From positions 1 to 41,975 of the IMG/VR virus record IMGVR_UViG_3300047469_000380: DNA of 41,975 nt. One strand, given 5' to 3'. The translations under genes and the position numbers were made by a program. The stretch comes from a virus. Under the pieces are notes generated by a model. The model had not been told where the DNA came from and searched no databases. It saw only the letters and a list, made by a program, of their open reading frames with translations. How positions within the stretch are numbered: position 1 is the first letter of the stretch; each line of letters starts with the position of its first letter. Below, piece after piece: positions 1 to 7,797 of the stretch.

Positions 1-21
1 TAGCGTGGCTCGTATATATGG

Positions 22-33
22 ATATTCGAATAT
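22..33. promoter_or_regulatory. 12-bp perfect palindrome ATATTCGAATAT
   Basis: A perfect AT-rich palindrome lies in the host flank. Palindromes of this kind (ATTCG half-sites) are typical operators of ArsR-family repressors, but no regulator gene is visible next to it, so the function is inference only. Confidence 0.2.
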
Positions 34-95
34 ACGTATGCGGATGGGAAATGCCAATGTCCTTGTGAATGCGATCGATAGAGGCACAGCAAACC

Positions 96-188
96 AATGT
101 GGGAGTGAGCCTGCTCGCGATAGCGGTCGGTCAGTCACATTATCGTCGACTATAAAACCGCCATCGCGAGCAGGCTCACTCCCACATT
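96..188. repeat. REPIN: inverted pair of REP sequences
   Basis: Two near-perfect 31-base arms face each other. The left arm begins AATGTGGGAGTGAGCCTGCT and the right arm is its reverse complement, separated by about 31 bases. The GTGGGAG...CCTGCTCGCGA...GCGG core is the REP family abundant in P. fluorescens-group genomes, where such doublets are mobilised by RAYT transposases. It lies just 3' of the LysE fragment, in host DNA, and supports the host assignment. Confidence 0.85.
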
Positions 189-201
189 AGAGATGCGGTG
201 T

Positions 202-468
202 TCAAGCCCGACGCGCCATCAGCAACACCGAAGCCGCCGCCGACAGCAATCCCGCGCAGCATCGGTTGAATATCCGCTTGCCCCGTGGCTCGGCGAACCA
301 GCGGCGCATGTGCAGGCCCATGTAGGCGTAGGCGCCGATAGCGATCCATTCCAGTACCAGGAAAAGCGCGCCCAACACCGCAAATTGCGGGGTTATCGCT
401 CGGGTCGAGTCGACGAATTGTGGGAGGAACGCGGTGAAGATCAGGATCGCTTTCGGATTGCCGGGTGA
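202..468 (-). pseudogene. C-terminal fragment of LysE/RhtB-family exporter, cut by prophage integration
   Basis: On the minus strand a frame ending at a TGA codon (202-204) reads ...GNPKAILIFTAFLPQFVD, then hydrophobic segments, and ends in SVLLMARRA. The NPKAILxFxAFLPQF signature starts the C-terminal half of LysE/RhtB amino-acid exporters (about 200-210 residues, six membrane helices). Only about 88 residues are left. Homology stops just before the NPK motif, about 16 bases from the integrase start, and the N-terminal half is not on either strand of the window. The simple reading is that the phage integrated inside this host gene, with the other half lying right of the window. The remnant cannot be a full transporter. 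Confidence 0.85.
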
Positions 469-484
469 TGGTTAATATATACTT
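463..484. other. probable left prophage junction (attL)
   Basis: The LysE reading frame breaks off here and the phage serine recombinase starts at 485. Serine integrases usually sit beside their attachment site and share only a very short core with the host, so no long direct repeat is expected. The exact crossover dinucleotide cannot be fixed without attR or an empty site. Confidence 0.5.
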
Positions 485-2137
485 ATGTCTTTACATCCAA
501 CCCGGGATCAAGGCATGCCAGGAAATGGGGCAAAAGTTTACAGCTATCTGCGTTTCTCCGACCCTAAACAGGCGTTGGGTCACAGCGCTGACCGCCAGCT
601 GCAGTATGCGAAAAGCTGGGCGTCAGAGCGCGGGTTAAGCCTGGATGAAACGCTATCTCTCAAAGACGAAGGATTGTCGGCTTTCCACCAGCGCCACGTA
701 AAGCAGGGGGCGCTCGGTGTATTTCTGCTTGCGGTGGATGAGGGCCGTATTCCATCTGGCTCGGTGTTGATCGTTGAAGGTCTTGACCGTCTCAGCCGGG
801 CGGAGCCGATTCAGGCGCAAGCTCAACTCGCACAAATCATTAACGCCGGCATCACCGTGGTGACGGCCAGTGATGGGCGTGAGTACAACAGGGAGAAACT
901 GAAAGCCCAGCCGATGGACCTGGTGTACAGCTTGCTGGTGATGATTCGCGCCCATGAAGAGAGCGATACAAAAAGCAAGCGAGTGAAGGCAGCGATTCGC
1001 CGCCAGTGCGAGGGGTGGATCGCCGGGACCTATCGTGGCTTGGTGCGCAACGGTGGTGACGCGAAATGGCTTCGATTGGTGGACGGCACCTGGGAATTGA
1101 TACCTGAGCGCGTCGAGGTGGTGAGGTTTGCCATTGCCAAATACAAGGAAGGTCTGGGGGCAGATCGTACCTGGCAGTTGATGAATGATCGCGGCTACAG
1201 CCTTAGTACCTCGGGATTGAATATCCAACAGCTTTATCGTTTGGTGAAGTTGTCGGCGTTGAAGGGGGCGAAAAGGCTCTCTATCGATGGTGACGAGTTC
1301 GAGCTGCTCGACTACTACCCGCGTCTGATGTCGGATGCAGAGTTCGACGAACTTCAGTTGTTGTCTCAGCAGCGGAGCCGAAGGCGCGGAAAGGGCGTGC
1401 TGCCAGGTGTCGTAACCGGCATAGGTATCACCTTCTGTGGCTATTGCGGCACGTCCATGGCTGGTCAGAATCAAATGAGAAGGATGCACCCGGGTGGCAA
1501 GCTACTTGATGGTTATCGACGGTTAGTTTGTGTCGATAACATGAACGCAGGTGATTGCGTCTCAGGTAGCTGCAGTGTTGCGCCTGTGGAGCGGGCATTG
1601 ATGGCGTACTGTTCGGATCAAATCAATCTCCAGCGATTGCAGGAGCCTGCTCAAGATGGACAGGATCTTCGTGCACGGCTGGTCGATGCGAGGAAAGCTG
1701 TCGATGAATTAGAGCGACAGCTGTCTCGAGTGATGGATGCGTTGTTAATCGGGGAGGGGGATGGCGCCACACCGTTGGTGTTCGTGCGTAAGGCCCGGGA
1801 GTTGGAGGATCAGTTGCAAGTGGCCAAGGCAATCGTGCAGCAGTCTGAGCGTGAGCTAGCAAGCAAGGCCTCTCGCCAAACGCCAGCCGACGCCAAGCTT
1901 TGGGCTGATCTCGCGGTAGGGGTCGACGCTCAAGAGGTTGAGCCGAGGGAGGTGATGCGTCAGCTGATGATGGATACTTTCGAAAGAATCGTTATTTATA
2001 CTCGCGGTGTGGTGCCTATTATCAAACAGCCAAAGTTCATCGATATGCTGCTGATATCGAAGGCTGGCCAGCGCCGTTGGATGCGCATAGTGCGTAAAAC
2101 GGGGGCATGGGCGGCCGGTGTCGACCGCCCAACTTGA
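485..2137 (+). CDS. large serine recombinase (phage integrase)
   Basis: The product (550 aa) catalyses site-specific integration of the phage. The N-terminal resolvase domain (about residues 15-155) has the YLRFS motif carrying the likely nucleophile Ser25, and the EGLDRLSR motif around residues 98-105. A recombinase domain follows (about 180-300). A zinc ribbon starts with FCGYCG near residue 317 and is completed by cysteines around 350-365. A helical, charged coiled-coil segment follows at about 395-460. Length and order match large serine integrases. It lies directly at the left prophage end beside the broken LysE gene, as expected for an integrase near attL. The first ATG is used; an in-frame ATG ten codons later is possible. 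Its stop and the stop of the opposing gene share the palindrome TGATCA, so no spacer separates them. No separate excision (directionality) factor was recognised. Confidence 0.93.
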   Translation: MSLHPTRDQGMPGNGAKVYSYLRFSDPKQALGHSADRQLQYAKSWASERGLSLDETLSLKDEGLSAFHQRHVKQGALGVFLLAVDEGRIPSGSVLIVEGLDRLSRAEPIQAQAQLAQIINAGITVVTASDGREYNREKLKAQPMDLVYSLLVMIRAHEESDTKSKRVKAAIRRQCEGWIAGTYRGLVRNGGDAKWLRLVDGTWELIPERVEVVRFAIAKYKEGLGADRTWQLMNDRGYSLSTSGLNIQQLYRLVKLSALKGAKRLSIDGDEFELLDYYPRLMSDAEFDELQLLSQQRSRRRGKGVLPGVVTGIGITFCGYCGTSMAGQNQMRRMHPGGKLLDGYRRLVCVDNMNAGDCVSGSCSVAPVERALMAYCSDQINLQRLQEPAQDGQDLRARLVDARKAVDELERQLSRVMDALLIGEGDGATPLVFVRKARELEDQLQVAKAIVQQSERELASKASRQTPADAKLWADLAVGVDAQEVEPREVMRQLMMDTFERIVIYTRGVVPIIKQPKFIDMLLISKAGQRRWMRIVRKTGAWAAGVDRPT

Positions 2138-2410
2138 TCAGGCTGCCTGCTTCTTGATGGTGCCTTGGGATGGTGGAGCGGAGTGAACGACCAGGTGACC
2201 TTGGCCTTCCCAGAAGTTTTCTTGCACCTCGACGCAGACCCTCCAGGCTGCCCAGGCTACGTCGTCCCCGGCCGCTAGGATGTTTCCTTTTTCGTCTACG
2301 ACAGCCAGACGCGCGTATTGGCCTTCGGGACCAGTTACGGTGAATCCAGTACTGACCGTAGCGTTGAGACTGGCACCATTCAACGTCGGGTTCGGAAGCG
2401 CTGCTTTCAT
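2138..2410 (-). CDS. hypothetical protein, last gene of leftward early operon
   Basis: This is a 90-residue protein beginning MKAALPNPTLNG. It has no signal peptide or membrane segment and is rich in beta-prone stretches (FTVTGPEGQYARLAVVDEKG). The ATG start overlaps the stop of the upstream methyltransferase in an ATGA, which favours this start over the upstream in-frame one and implies translational coupling. It is not recognised as a known family. Its position directly after the C5 methyltransferase suggests a linked role, but that is only context. Confidence 0.65.
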   Translation of the reverse strand: MKAALPNPTLNGASLNATVSTGFTVTGPEGQYARLAVVDEKGNILAAGDDVAWAAWRVCVEVQENFWEGQGHLVVHSAPPSQGTIKKQAA

Positions 2411-4398
2411 CTCTGCTGCTCCAGCTGGGCCACGGAAAGTGCTATAGCGACCGGTTGAACCCAAATCGACACATTGCTGAGCATGAAGGTCTCGCCCGCT
2501 TCAGCGAGCAGCAGTGTCATGCCAAACACATCGGCCATTGCTTTCGCCGCCTGGCGTGGTACCGCGTTGCCGATGCGCTCCCGGTGATTGCCGTCGTTGA
2601 TGCCGTCCAGCTGGAAGAACCGCGCCTGCTCTATCTTGCGAACGCGCTGCATCGTCTGGATTTCATTGAAAGTCTGCGGATCCGCTGACCAATGTTCATC
2701 CGGATCAAAAAGCGATTGCAGGGCGGCCAGCTCCAGGGTGGTGAAGGGTCGGTGCCAGGTCCCATCGGGACTTGTGATCATGCAGGTCAGCCGGTCGTTG
2801 GGTGCCGGCATACGCTGGTCCGCCACTGACCAACGTCCGTTGTCGTGCCGGGCGCTGGCGGATACGGCTCCGGCCGTTTCCTTCCAGTCCACAACCCCGT
2901 AATGCCCTCCGGTGATGTAGGCATCTCCTTTTTTACGTGACATGCCAGTGCGCGGATCTGCAATGGACAGGGCGCCGCTGGCGACCTGCTGCGAGCCGGT
3001 GACGGTCTTGGCGCTTTCGCACCAGGGCGTGATGCGCAGCTTTTGCGTGCTAGCGCCTGGATGCCAGTTCTTGTACGCAGGATCTGCAACGGCAAACGCG
3101 CCTTGCTCAGTCGTGCTGCCGGCGATCACCGTGCCGGCCGGCTGGGGATAGTCGGTGACCAGGTACTTGCCGAAACCCTTCGACGGTTGCCGTGGGTCGG
3201 CCACGGCTTGCCCGCCGGAGCTTGGCCCATGGCCAGCCGTCACAGTACCGGCGGCCAGATCGATGGCCACCACGCGGAACACGTTGTTGTGGCGTTCACC
3301 GCTCATTCGAGGGTCTGCAACGCTGAATTTGCCTTGACCTGGGCTGCGTTGCCCGGTGACCACGCCGCAATGACGGTCATAGGGCAGTACGCCGAATTGC
3401 GTGTACTCAAACTTGTTGGTGGGCCTTGGGTCGGCTACCGAGAATTTGCCATTGGTTGGGCTGGATCGGCCGGCTACCGTGCCGGCGGTACCCTGCCAAT
3501 CATGAACGCCGAGATAACCGGCTCGATATTCCGGCACGATTACGAAGTCGCGTAGGTGGCCGTCCTCGATCGCAAACCGGCTCAGGCTGCGCCAATCTTT
3601 ACCGGCCTCGACCAAGGCTAGTCGAACCCATGTCTTCCACTGCAGTGCGGGAACACGGTGCATGGGGCCTGCCTGTTCAATGTCGCCGGCCAGTGGCATG
3701 CGGCTCAGCACGTCGCCCACGGCGCGCAAGCTTCGCTTTTCCGGCTCGTACAGGAACGCTGGGACTTTCTCTACGTGCCTGGCGACAAGCAGAAAGCGTT
3801 TGCGGCTCTGGGCTAACCCGCCGATTTCACCGCAGTCGTGAGTGGTCTCGGCCACGGCGTAGCCGTAGAAGCTGAGCAGCTTGTTGATCTGGTCCAGTAG
3901 GTGCCGGCCACGAGTTGCTAGACGTGGCACGTTTTCGAACACGATCAGCGACACGGGGTTGTGCTTCCAGGCTTCGCACATTAGCCACACGCATCGCAGT
4001 GTCAGCTCGTTGAGCGCCTGATATTTCGGCGTCTGGCTCATTGTTTCAGATAGAAGGCCCGAGGCGCCTTTGCATGGGCTGCTGATGAACACTGCGTCGG
4101 GATCTTCGTTGCCGGCAGCGCGGCGCAGATCATCAGCGGTTGCCTCTTTCCAGCCTGCAGGAGGCTGCTGACCATGGAATGCGTTGAATTGCTCACGGGT
4201 GAACAGATCCATCAATGTGCCAGGCACTCCAGTCATCATCTGGAAGTCACGCAACCCTGCCGGGTCAACGTCGACACCGCCAAGGCAACGCCATTCGGCT
4301 TGGACAGGGCCAAGGGCGGGTTTGGAGTCGCTGAATCCTGCCGCACCGCTACCAAGGCCGCAGCACAGATGAAAGTGTTTGAAGGTGCGCTTAAGCAT
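2407..4398 (-). CDS. C5-cytosine DNA methyltransferase with six-fold repeated target-recognition region
   Basis: The 663-residue enzyme should transfer a methyl group from S-adenosylmethionine to C5 of cytosine in DNA. Motif I is FHLCCGLGSGAAGF (9-22). The catalytic Cys109 lies in SSPCKGASG (motif IV, with K instead of the usual Q). ENVP is motif VI (155-158), QSRKR motif VIII (197-201), RPFTTLELAALQ motif IX (about 550-561) and RIGNAVP motif X (608-614). Between VIII and IX, where the target-recognition domain belongs, six degenerate repeats occupy about 294-530. Each ends in VADPR or a variant (at 321, 360, 399, 437, 479 and 525) and carries an AGTVxG-like core. The start has a good AGGAGG site and overlaps the upstream stop by 8 bp. 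It probably protects phage DNA from host restriction. No partner endonuclease is visible. Confidence 0.92.
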   Translation of the reverse strand: MLKRTFKHFHLCCGLGSGAAGFSDSKPALGPVQAEWRCLGGVDVDPAGLRDFQMMTGVPGTLMDLFTREQFNAFHGQQPPAGWKEATADDLRRAAGNEDPDAVFISSPCKGASGLLSETMSQTPKYQALNELTLRCVWLMCEAWKHNPVSLIVFENVPRLATRGRHLLDQINKLLSFYGYAVAETTHDCGEIGGLAQSRKRFLLVARHVEKVPAFLYEPEKRSLRAVGDVLSRMPLAGDIEQAGPMHRVPALQWKTWVRLALVEAGKDWRSLSRFAIEDGHLRDFVIVPEYRAGYLGVHDWQGTAGTVAGRSSPTNGKFSVADPRPTNKFEYTQFGVLPYDRHCGVVTGQRSPGQGKFSVADPRMSGERHNNVFRVVAIDLAAGTVTAGHGPSSGGQAVADPRQPSKGFGKYLVTDYPQPAGTVIAGSTTEQGAFAVADPAYKNWHPGASTQKLRITPWCESAKTVTGSQQVASGALSIADPRTGMSRKKGDAYITGGHYGVVDWKETAGAVSASARHDNGRWSVADQRMPAPNDRLTCMITSPDGTWHRPFTTLELAALQSLFDPDEHWSADPQTFNEIQTMQRVRKIEQARFFQLDGINDGNHRERIGNAVPRQAAKAMADVFGMTLLLAEAGETFMLSNVSIWVQPVAIALSVAQLEQQR

Positions 4399-4939
4399 CG
4401 GGAGCCTCCTGCACGCAGTCGTTGTCGCACAGAAGTAATGCTTGGCATGTGTGCTGATGCTCGACCAGAGCGGTGTGCTTCCAGGCTCGACGCGTCCACC
4501 CTGAATAACCTGCTCTATATGCGTAGTGCTCCCGGGCGAACTTGTCGGAATAACTCGCACCTGGTGACGTAATGTATGTCCCGCGTTGTTGGCAATACTG
4601 CAGGCCTTCAGGAATTGGAAACTCCTTCTCGAACTCGGCGCGCTCGTCAATCTGAACCACTGAAACGGCTGGCTGCTGCGGAGTCTCCTGTTCAAGCAGA
4701 AGGTGCTTATACCCCACAACAGGCTGCGCAGGCGGGCGTTCCTGAGCGTTTAGCGTTGCATCAGCGAGCGCTGCCCCGCGCAGCTTTTCGTGGGGTATAA
4801 GTGCCTCGGCAGTGGCGCTGAGGGGGGCAATAATGCCTGCTGCTGCGCAGCAGAGACTGTTTGTTTCTAGCGTGTCGACACCATTCGCAGTGCAGAGCAA
4901 AGCGGTCGATGCTTGGGTGGTGTGCAGGTCCTTCTTCAT
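4391..4939 (-). CDS. hypothetical protein
   Basis: This 182-residue protein begins MKKDLHTTQAST. It is cysteine-containing (CCAA near residue 30, and LLLCDNDC near the C-terminus) and has an acidic-aromatic middle (ERAEFEKEFPIPEGLQYCQQ) that may be a short folded domain (about 95-150). The start forms an ATGA overlap with the HD hydrolase stop, and the 3' end overlaps the methyltransferase start by 8 bp, so it is firmly inside the operon. No known family was recognised. Confidence 0.7.
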   Translation of the reverse strand: MKKDLHTTQASTALLCTANGVDTLETNSLCCAAAGIIAPLSATAEALIPHEKLRGAALADATLNAQERPPAQPVVGYKHLLLEQETPQQPAVSVVQIDERAEFEKEFPIPEGLQYCQQRGTYITSPGASYSDKFAREHYAYRAGYSGWTRRAWKHTALVEHQHTCQALLLCDNDCVQEAPDA

Positions 4940-5478
4940 GCCGCTTTCCTCCGGTGTTCTATAGCGAGTTGGTCCATCAGGCGTTGGTGAAACGTGAGCC
5001 GTGCTTCGGTGGCGGTCCATGGGCGGATCGTTTCGACCATGGGTTCGATGCCGACTAAGCAATCCCAGATGGCCGGATCGGTTGGCATGAGGTCACGGCG
5101 CTCGGTGGCCAGCGCAATCATGTCGGCCTGGTGAATGCAGTCGGGGAGCTCGGGAGCAATGTCAAAGCGTTCGCAAACGCGCCACCAGATCAGGTACTCG
5201 AAGTCTTGGTAGGCGCTCATCCACTGCTTTAGTGGCCGGATCATGTCGCCCAGGTAAGCCTCGGTGGCGTCGTGGAGCAAGGCGGCGAGTTTATGTTCTT
5301 CCGGTATCAGCTCGGCGACGATGAAGCTGTGTTGGGCCACACTGTAGAACTCTCGGGTATGGCCGTTGAAGCGGCACAGGTTCGCCAACGAGTGCGAGAT
5401 GTCCCGTGGATCGATCATGTCCGCGTCGGACTCAAACAAGTCAAAGCGCTTGCCGGTCACGGTCAGAATCTGGCTCAT
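4936..5478 (-). CDS. HD-domain phosphohydrolase (YfbR-like)
   Basis: The protein (180 aa) carries a compact HD domain: His50 in VAQHS, then His69-Asp70 in ALLHDATEAYLGD with Glu73, and a later aspartate in the HQADMIAL region (about 117). This set of metal ligands matches the YfbR/5'-deoxynucleotidase-like phosphohydrolases often carried by phages. The probable role is hydrolysis of deoxynucleoside monophosphates, tuning nucleotide pools during replication; the substrate cannot be read from sequence. Both ends overlap their neighbours by four bases (ATGA), so it is translated as part of the leftward operon. Confidence 0.87.
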   Translation of the reverse strand: MSQILTVTGKRFDLFESDADMIDPRDISHSLANLCRFNGHTREFYSVAQHSFIVAELIPEEHKLAALLHDATEAYLGDMIRPLKQWMSAYQDFEYLIWWRVCERFDIAPELPDCIHQADMIALATERRDLMPTDPAIWDCLVGIEPMVETIRPWTATEARLTFHQRLMDQLAIEHRRKAA

Positions 5479-5696
5479 GCAGCCTCCTTAACCAGGTCCG
5501 CCAGTAGCAACGCGTTCTTGGTGTCCTTGTGAAGTTTGCGCAGGGCGTCGTTGCCGATCAGTGGGACCAGTTGCCGGTCGAACTCTTTGCGAAAGCGCGT
5601 CAGCTCCTGCAGCTCGGTGGTAGCTTTGGTGCATTGACGTTGCAGAGCGCCGGCCGCTTCGGGTGTCAGGCGCAGCATCGGGGTAGGGCGATTCAT
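5475..5696 (-). CDS. small hypothetical protein
   Basis: This 73-residue, largely helical and charged protein (MNRPTPMLRLTPEAAG at the start) has no cysteine pairs beyond a single Cys and no membrane segment. ATGA overlaps at both ends place it in the operon. It is unrecognised; a small DNA- or protein-binding accessory factor is possible but not shown. Confidence 0.7.
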   Translation of the reverse strand: MNRPTPMLRLTPEAAGALQRQCTKATTELQELTRFRKEFDRQLVPLIGNDALRKLHKDTKNALLLADLVKEAA

Positions 5697-6112
5697 GCTG
5701 CATCCTCCTGCGCGGCTTGCTCTAGGAGGGCGGCCATGTCGAGCGCTTGATCGCGGAGGGCGAGTGAATCGCGTTCGAGTTTTTTGCCGGTTCGGAATGC
5801 GCTGAACGTCTCAGCCGCGATTCGCAGTTTTTCTGCGATTTCCAGGAGGGTTTGGCGCGCTGGTTCCCCCAGCTTCGAGGCGGCCAACGTGCGCTCGTAG
5901 TGGGAGTAAAGTTGCTTGTGATTATTACGTGCCTGGTCAAGCGAGAGCCGCAGGCTGTGGATCGCCTCCGAGTTGTCAGACTGCTGAATGTCTTTGCCTT
6001 CGTCGATCCCGTCGAGGCGGCCGTCGATAAGGCCGCCGCGATAGCCTGCCCAATAGGTAAGGCCGACGAGTAAAATCAGAACGATCAGTGCGCAGATTTG
6101 TATTGCGGTCAT
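5693..6112 (-). CDS. hypothetical membrane-anchored protein with coiled coil
   Basis: Residues 5-22 (QICALIVLILLVGLTYWA) form one N-terminal transmembrane helix. A glycine-rich turn (GYRGGLIDGRLDG) follows, then a long helical, heptad-like region to the end (139 aa in all). This suggests an inner-membrane anchor with a cytoplasmic or periplasmic coiled coil. The start has an AGGAG site about 9 bases upstream, and the 3' end overlaps the next gene as ATGA. About 80 bases separate it from the PrtN-like gene upstream. The function is unknown; envelope-related roles such as exclusion are speculation. Confidence 0.72.
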   Translation of the reverse strand: MTAIQICALIVLILLVGLTYWAGYRGGLIDGRLDGIDEGKDIQQSDNSEAIHSLRLSLDQARNNHKQLYSHYERTLAASKLGEPARQTLLEIAEKLRIAAETFSAFRTGKKLERDSLALRDQALDMAALLEQAAQEDAA

Positions 6113-6193
6113 GTGGTGTGCTCCTGGTGGTTTCGCTTGGCTGGTGGTGGCAGCCGTTTGGTGGTTGTTATTCGTTGTAGGATCGGGAGGCTT

Positions 6194-6514
6194 TCACACC
6201 TCCGGCTTGTCGTTTGACGGTCGCGGCATGTCTTCATCTGCCTTGTAGGCGCGGATGTCGATCAACGCGGCAACGTGCCTGATATGGGCATACCTCAATG
6301 CCTTCACGCTTTCGTCGATGGTGGTCACCGGGAGTTGAATCCGCCCGCTGTTGATCGCCTCCGTGAACGTCTTTTCATTGAGGTTCTTGAAGTAGTGCAC
6401 GCGCAGCTTTTCGAGGGGGATAAGCACGTCACCGAAGAGGTGGTGCAACATCTCGACGGTGGAGCTTTCCGGCGCGGGAAGTAGTCGTAGCGGTGTTTGG
6501 TTGGCGTTATTCAT
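6194..6514 (-). CDS. PrtN-like pyocin/phage gene activator
   Basis: The core (LFGDVLIPLEKLRVHYFKNL, then a helical stretch with INSGRIQLPVTTI and HVAALIDIRA) follows the pattern of PrtN, the transcription activator of pyocin genes in Pseudomonas. PrtN normally has about 90-110 residues; here there are 106. The start MNNANQTPLR is chosen because an AAGGAGG site lies 11 bases upstream and it overlaps the preceding stop by 8 bp; an upstream in-frame ATG would run deep into that gene. If functional it could activate phage genes or host pyocin genes carrying P-boxes. No target site was identified here. Confidence 0.75.
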   Translation of the reverse strand: MNNANQTPLRLLPAPESSTVEMLHHLFGDVLIPLEKLRVHYFKNLNEKTFTEAINSGRIQLPVTTIDESVKALRYAHIRHVAALIDIRAYKADEDMPRPSNDKPEV

Positions 6515-6686
6515 GCGGCTGCTCGGCCTCCTTGCGTTTAAGTCGTGATGGGTGATTCCAGGCATTCAGACAGTGGCGCTTGGTCAGTTCCCGCAGGTGC
6601 TCTGGCACTTCAAGGAGCGCGGCGTTGCGCTCCTCGCGTGTGCGCATGGCGACGATCTGGCGGGCGTATTCCCTAGGCCACGTCAC
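6507..6686 (-). CDS. small conserved phage protein (59 aa, GTG start)
   Basis: A compact frame reads MTWPREYARQIVAMRTREER, then a helical middle, and ends in EAEQPHE. It starts with GTG inside the end of the KilAC-like gene and ends 8 bp inside the PrtN-like gene, filling a gap that would otherwise be empty in a tightly packed operon. It is basic and helical, with a WPREYARQI motif seen in small phage proteins near primase or modification genes. The function is unknown. Confidence 0.7.
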   Translation of the reverse strand: MTWPREYARQIVAMRTREERNAALLEVPEHLRELTKRHCLNAWNHPSRLKRKEAEQPHE

Positions 6687-6957
6687 GGTTGTCGGCCGGT
6701 ATGGCGGGCAGTGCGAGGCCCAAATGCTCGGCCAGCCAGTGCATGCCGGCTTGCCGGACCTTGGTCGATTGGCTGTATTGCATACCGGCGGTTTCGTGAA
6801 ACCAGGTGCCGTCCTTGATTCGCAGGTACTCGCGGTCGCGGACTGGGAATGCCGGCAGGTTGCGGTCGTTGAGCAGGCCTTTCTCGCGCATAAGCGCGAT
6901 CAGCTTGGGTCGGGTGAGGCCGAAGTACTTGGCGGCCTTTTCTAGGCTACGTTCCAT
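6673..6957 (-). CDS. KilAC-type phage antirepressor-like protein (stand-alone C-terminal domain)
   Basis: The 94-residue sequence starts MERSLEKAAKYFGLTRPKLI, followed by MREKGLLNDRNLPAF, and later carries KDGTWFHETAG and STKVRQAGMHWLAEHLG. This is the pattern of the KilAC domain, a helical DNA-binding domain normally fused to a BRO or Rha antirepressor N-terminus. Here the domain stands alone. It probably binds DNA and modulates phage or host transcription. It is part of the leftward operon, 9 bases after the preceding stop. Confidence 0.78.
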   Translation of the reverse strand: MERSLEKAAKYFGLTRPKLIALMREKGLLNDRNLPAFPVRDREYLRIKDGTWFHETAGMQYSQSTKVRQAGMHWLAEHLGLALPAIPADNRDVA

Positions 6958-6966
6958 CTCGGCCTC

Positions 6967-7557
6967 CTAGGCTGCATGCGCGGCGGGAGTCGCCACGGCA
7001 GCCAGGTGGTTGATGGATTCGGCGATTTTTTCGTAGATCTGCGCGTCGGTACCGCACACCGAGAAACACTTGGTGCGTGGGCGTCTTACGCCGATGCTCA
7101 TGATGGTGGTGACGCCGGGGCGCGTTTGGGTGCGGTGGATGGCCACGTTAATCGGTTGCTCAAAGCCCATGTCGAGACACAGCGAACCGCCCGTACGGAC
7201 GAGCTCAAAAACTCGCTGCTTATGCTCAGCATCGAAGCGGGCGTATTGGCGGTAGGAGTGTGGGAGGTCCGACTGGTCGACTGTGTTGGTGGGGTCGAAT
7301 GGACCGTTGGCGATTTCTTCAATGAAGTCGGCCAGCTTAAGGTGCATCTTCTTCTCGTTTTTCAAGGTCAGCGTGTGGCGTTCGCTGCCCAGTTCGACGA
7401 CAAAGAGGGTGTCGGTGGCGCCCCGTTCGACCTTCAAACGAAATGCCAAGGCTTCACGCTTGGGTGTGGACCTTAGGGCATGCTTAAAGGTCTCTGTCAG
7501 GTTTACCTGGGCGTTGAGCAACTGCAGTGTGCGGTTGTCGATTTTGAACTTGATCAT
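6967..7557 (-). CDS. hypothetical phage protein
   Basis: This 196-residue protein (MIKFKIDNRTLQLLNAQVN at the start) has alternating beta and helical patterns, no membrane segment, and an alanine-rich tail. The start shares an ATGA with the upstream 59-residue gene. It resembles proteins seen near the early promoter of Pseudomonas temperate phages, but no function is known to me. The position as second gene of the early leftward operon suggests early host takeover or replication support. Confidence 0.75.
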   Translation of the reverse strand: MIKFKIDNRTLQLLNAQVNLTETFKHALRSTPKREALAFRLKVERGATDTLFVVELGSERHTLTLKNEKKMHLKLADFIEEIANGPFDPTNTVDQSDLPHSYRQYARFDAEHKQRVFELVRTGGSLCLDMGFEQPINVAIHRTQTRPGVTTIMSIGVRRPRTKCFSVCGTDAQIYEKIAESINHLAAVATPAAHAA

Positions 7558-7733
7558 GCTGCGTGCCCTCCGCCATTCGGATCGAAGGGGGTGGGCTGGT
7601 AGCTTTTAGCGACAAGTTTAGGTTTGTTGTTGTGGATGACGATCAGGCAGCCGGTGGTGGATTGCAGCTGCTCGATCAGTTTCCGATTGCTGGTGCACGC
7701 CGGATGGACGTGCAGGGTGGCTGTAGTGTGCAT
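7554..7733 (-). CDS. small hypothetical protein, first gene of leftward operon
   Basis: The likely start is MHTTATLHVHPACTSNRKLI (59 aa), preceded by a GAGG site. The longer frame upstream would run over the promoter and operator, so the short start is preferred. The protein ends in PFDPNGGGHAA and overlaps the next gene as ATGA. Histidines and one early Cys are noted but no metal motif is clear. Unknown function. Confidence 0.65.
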   Translation of the reverse strand: MHTTATLHVHPACTSNRKLIEQLQSTTGCLIVIHNNKPKLVAKSYQPTPFDPNGGGHAA

Positions 7734-7768
7734 GGTGTTGCCTCGCTCTGTGGTGGGAGAGTGAGGCA

Positions 7769-7797
7769 AAAATAACTTAGGTTTTAGTTTTTCGCAA
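7769..7797 (-). promoter_or_regulatory. leftward early promoter (P_L-like)
   Basis: On the minus strand TTGCGA (7797-7792) and TATTTT (7774-7769) are separated by exactly 17 bases. The promoter is followed about 35 bases on by the first gene of the leftward operon. The -35 overlaps a repressor-type operator. Confidence 0.6.

Noticed and set aside
193-468. Rightward open frame of 91 codons
   Set aside because: It is the antisense of the LysE fragment, whose conserved residues are clear on the minus strand.
653-1489. Leftward open frame of 278 codons inside the integrase
   Set aside because: It is a shadow of a recombinase with clear domains; composition and lack of a ribosome site speak against it.
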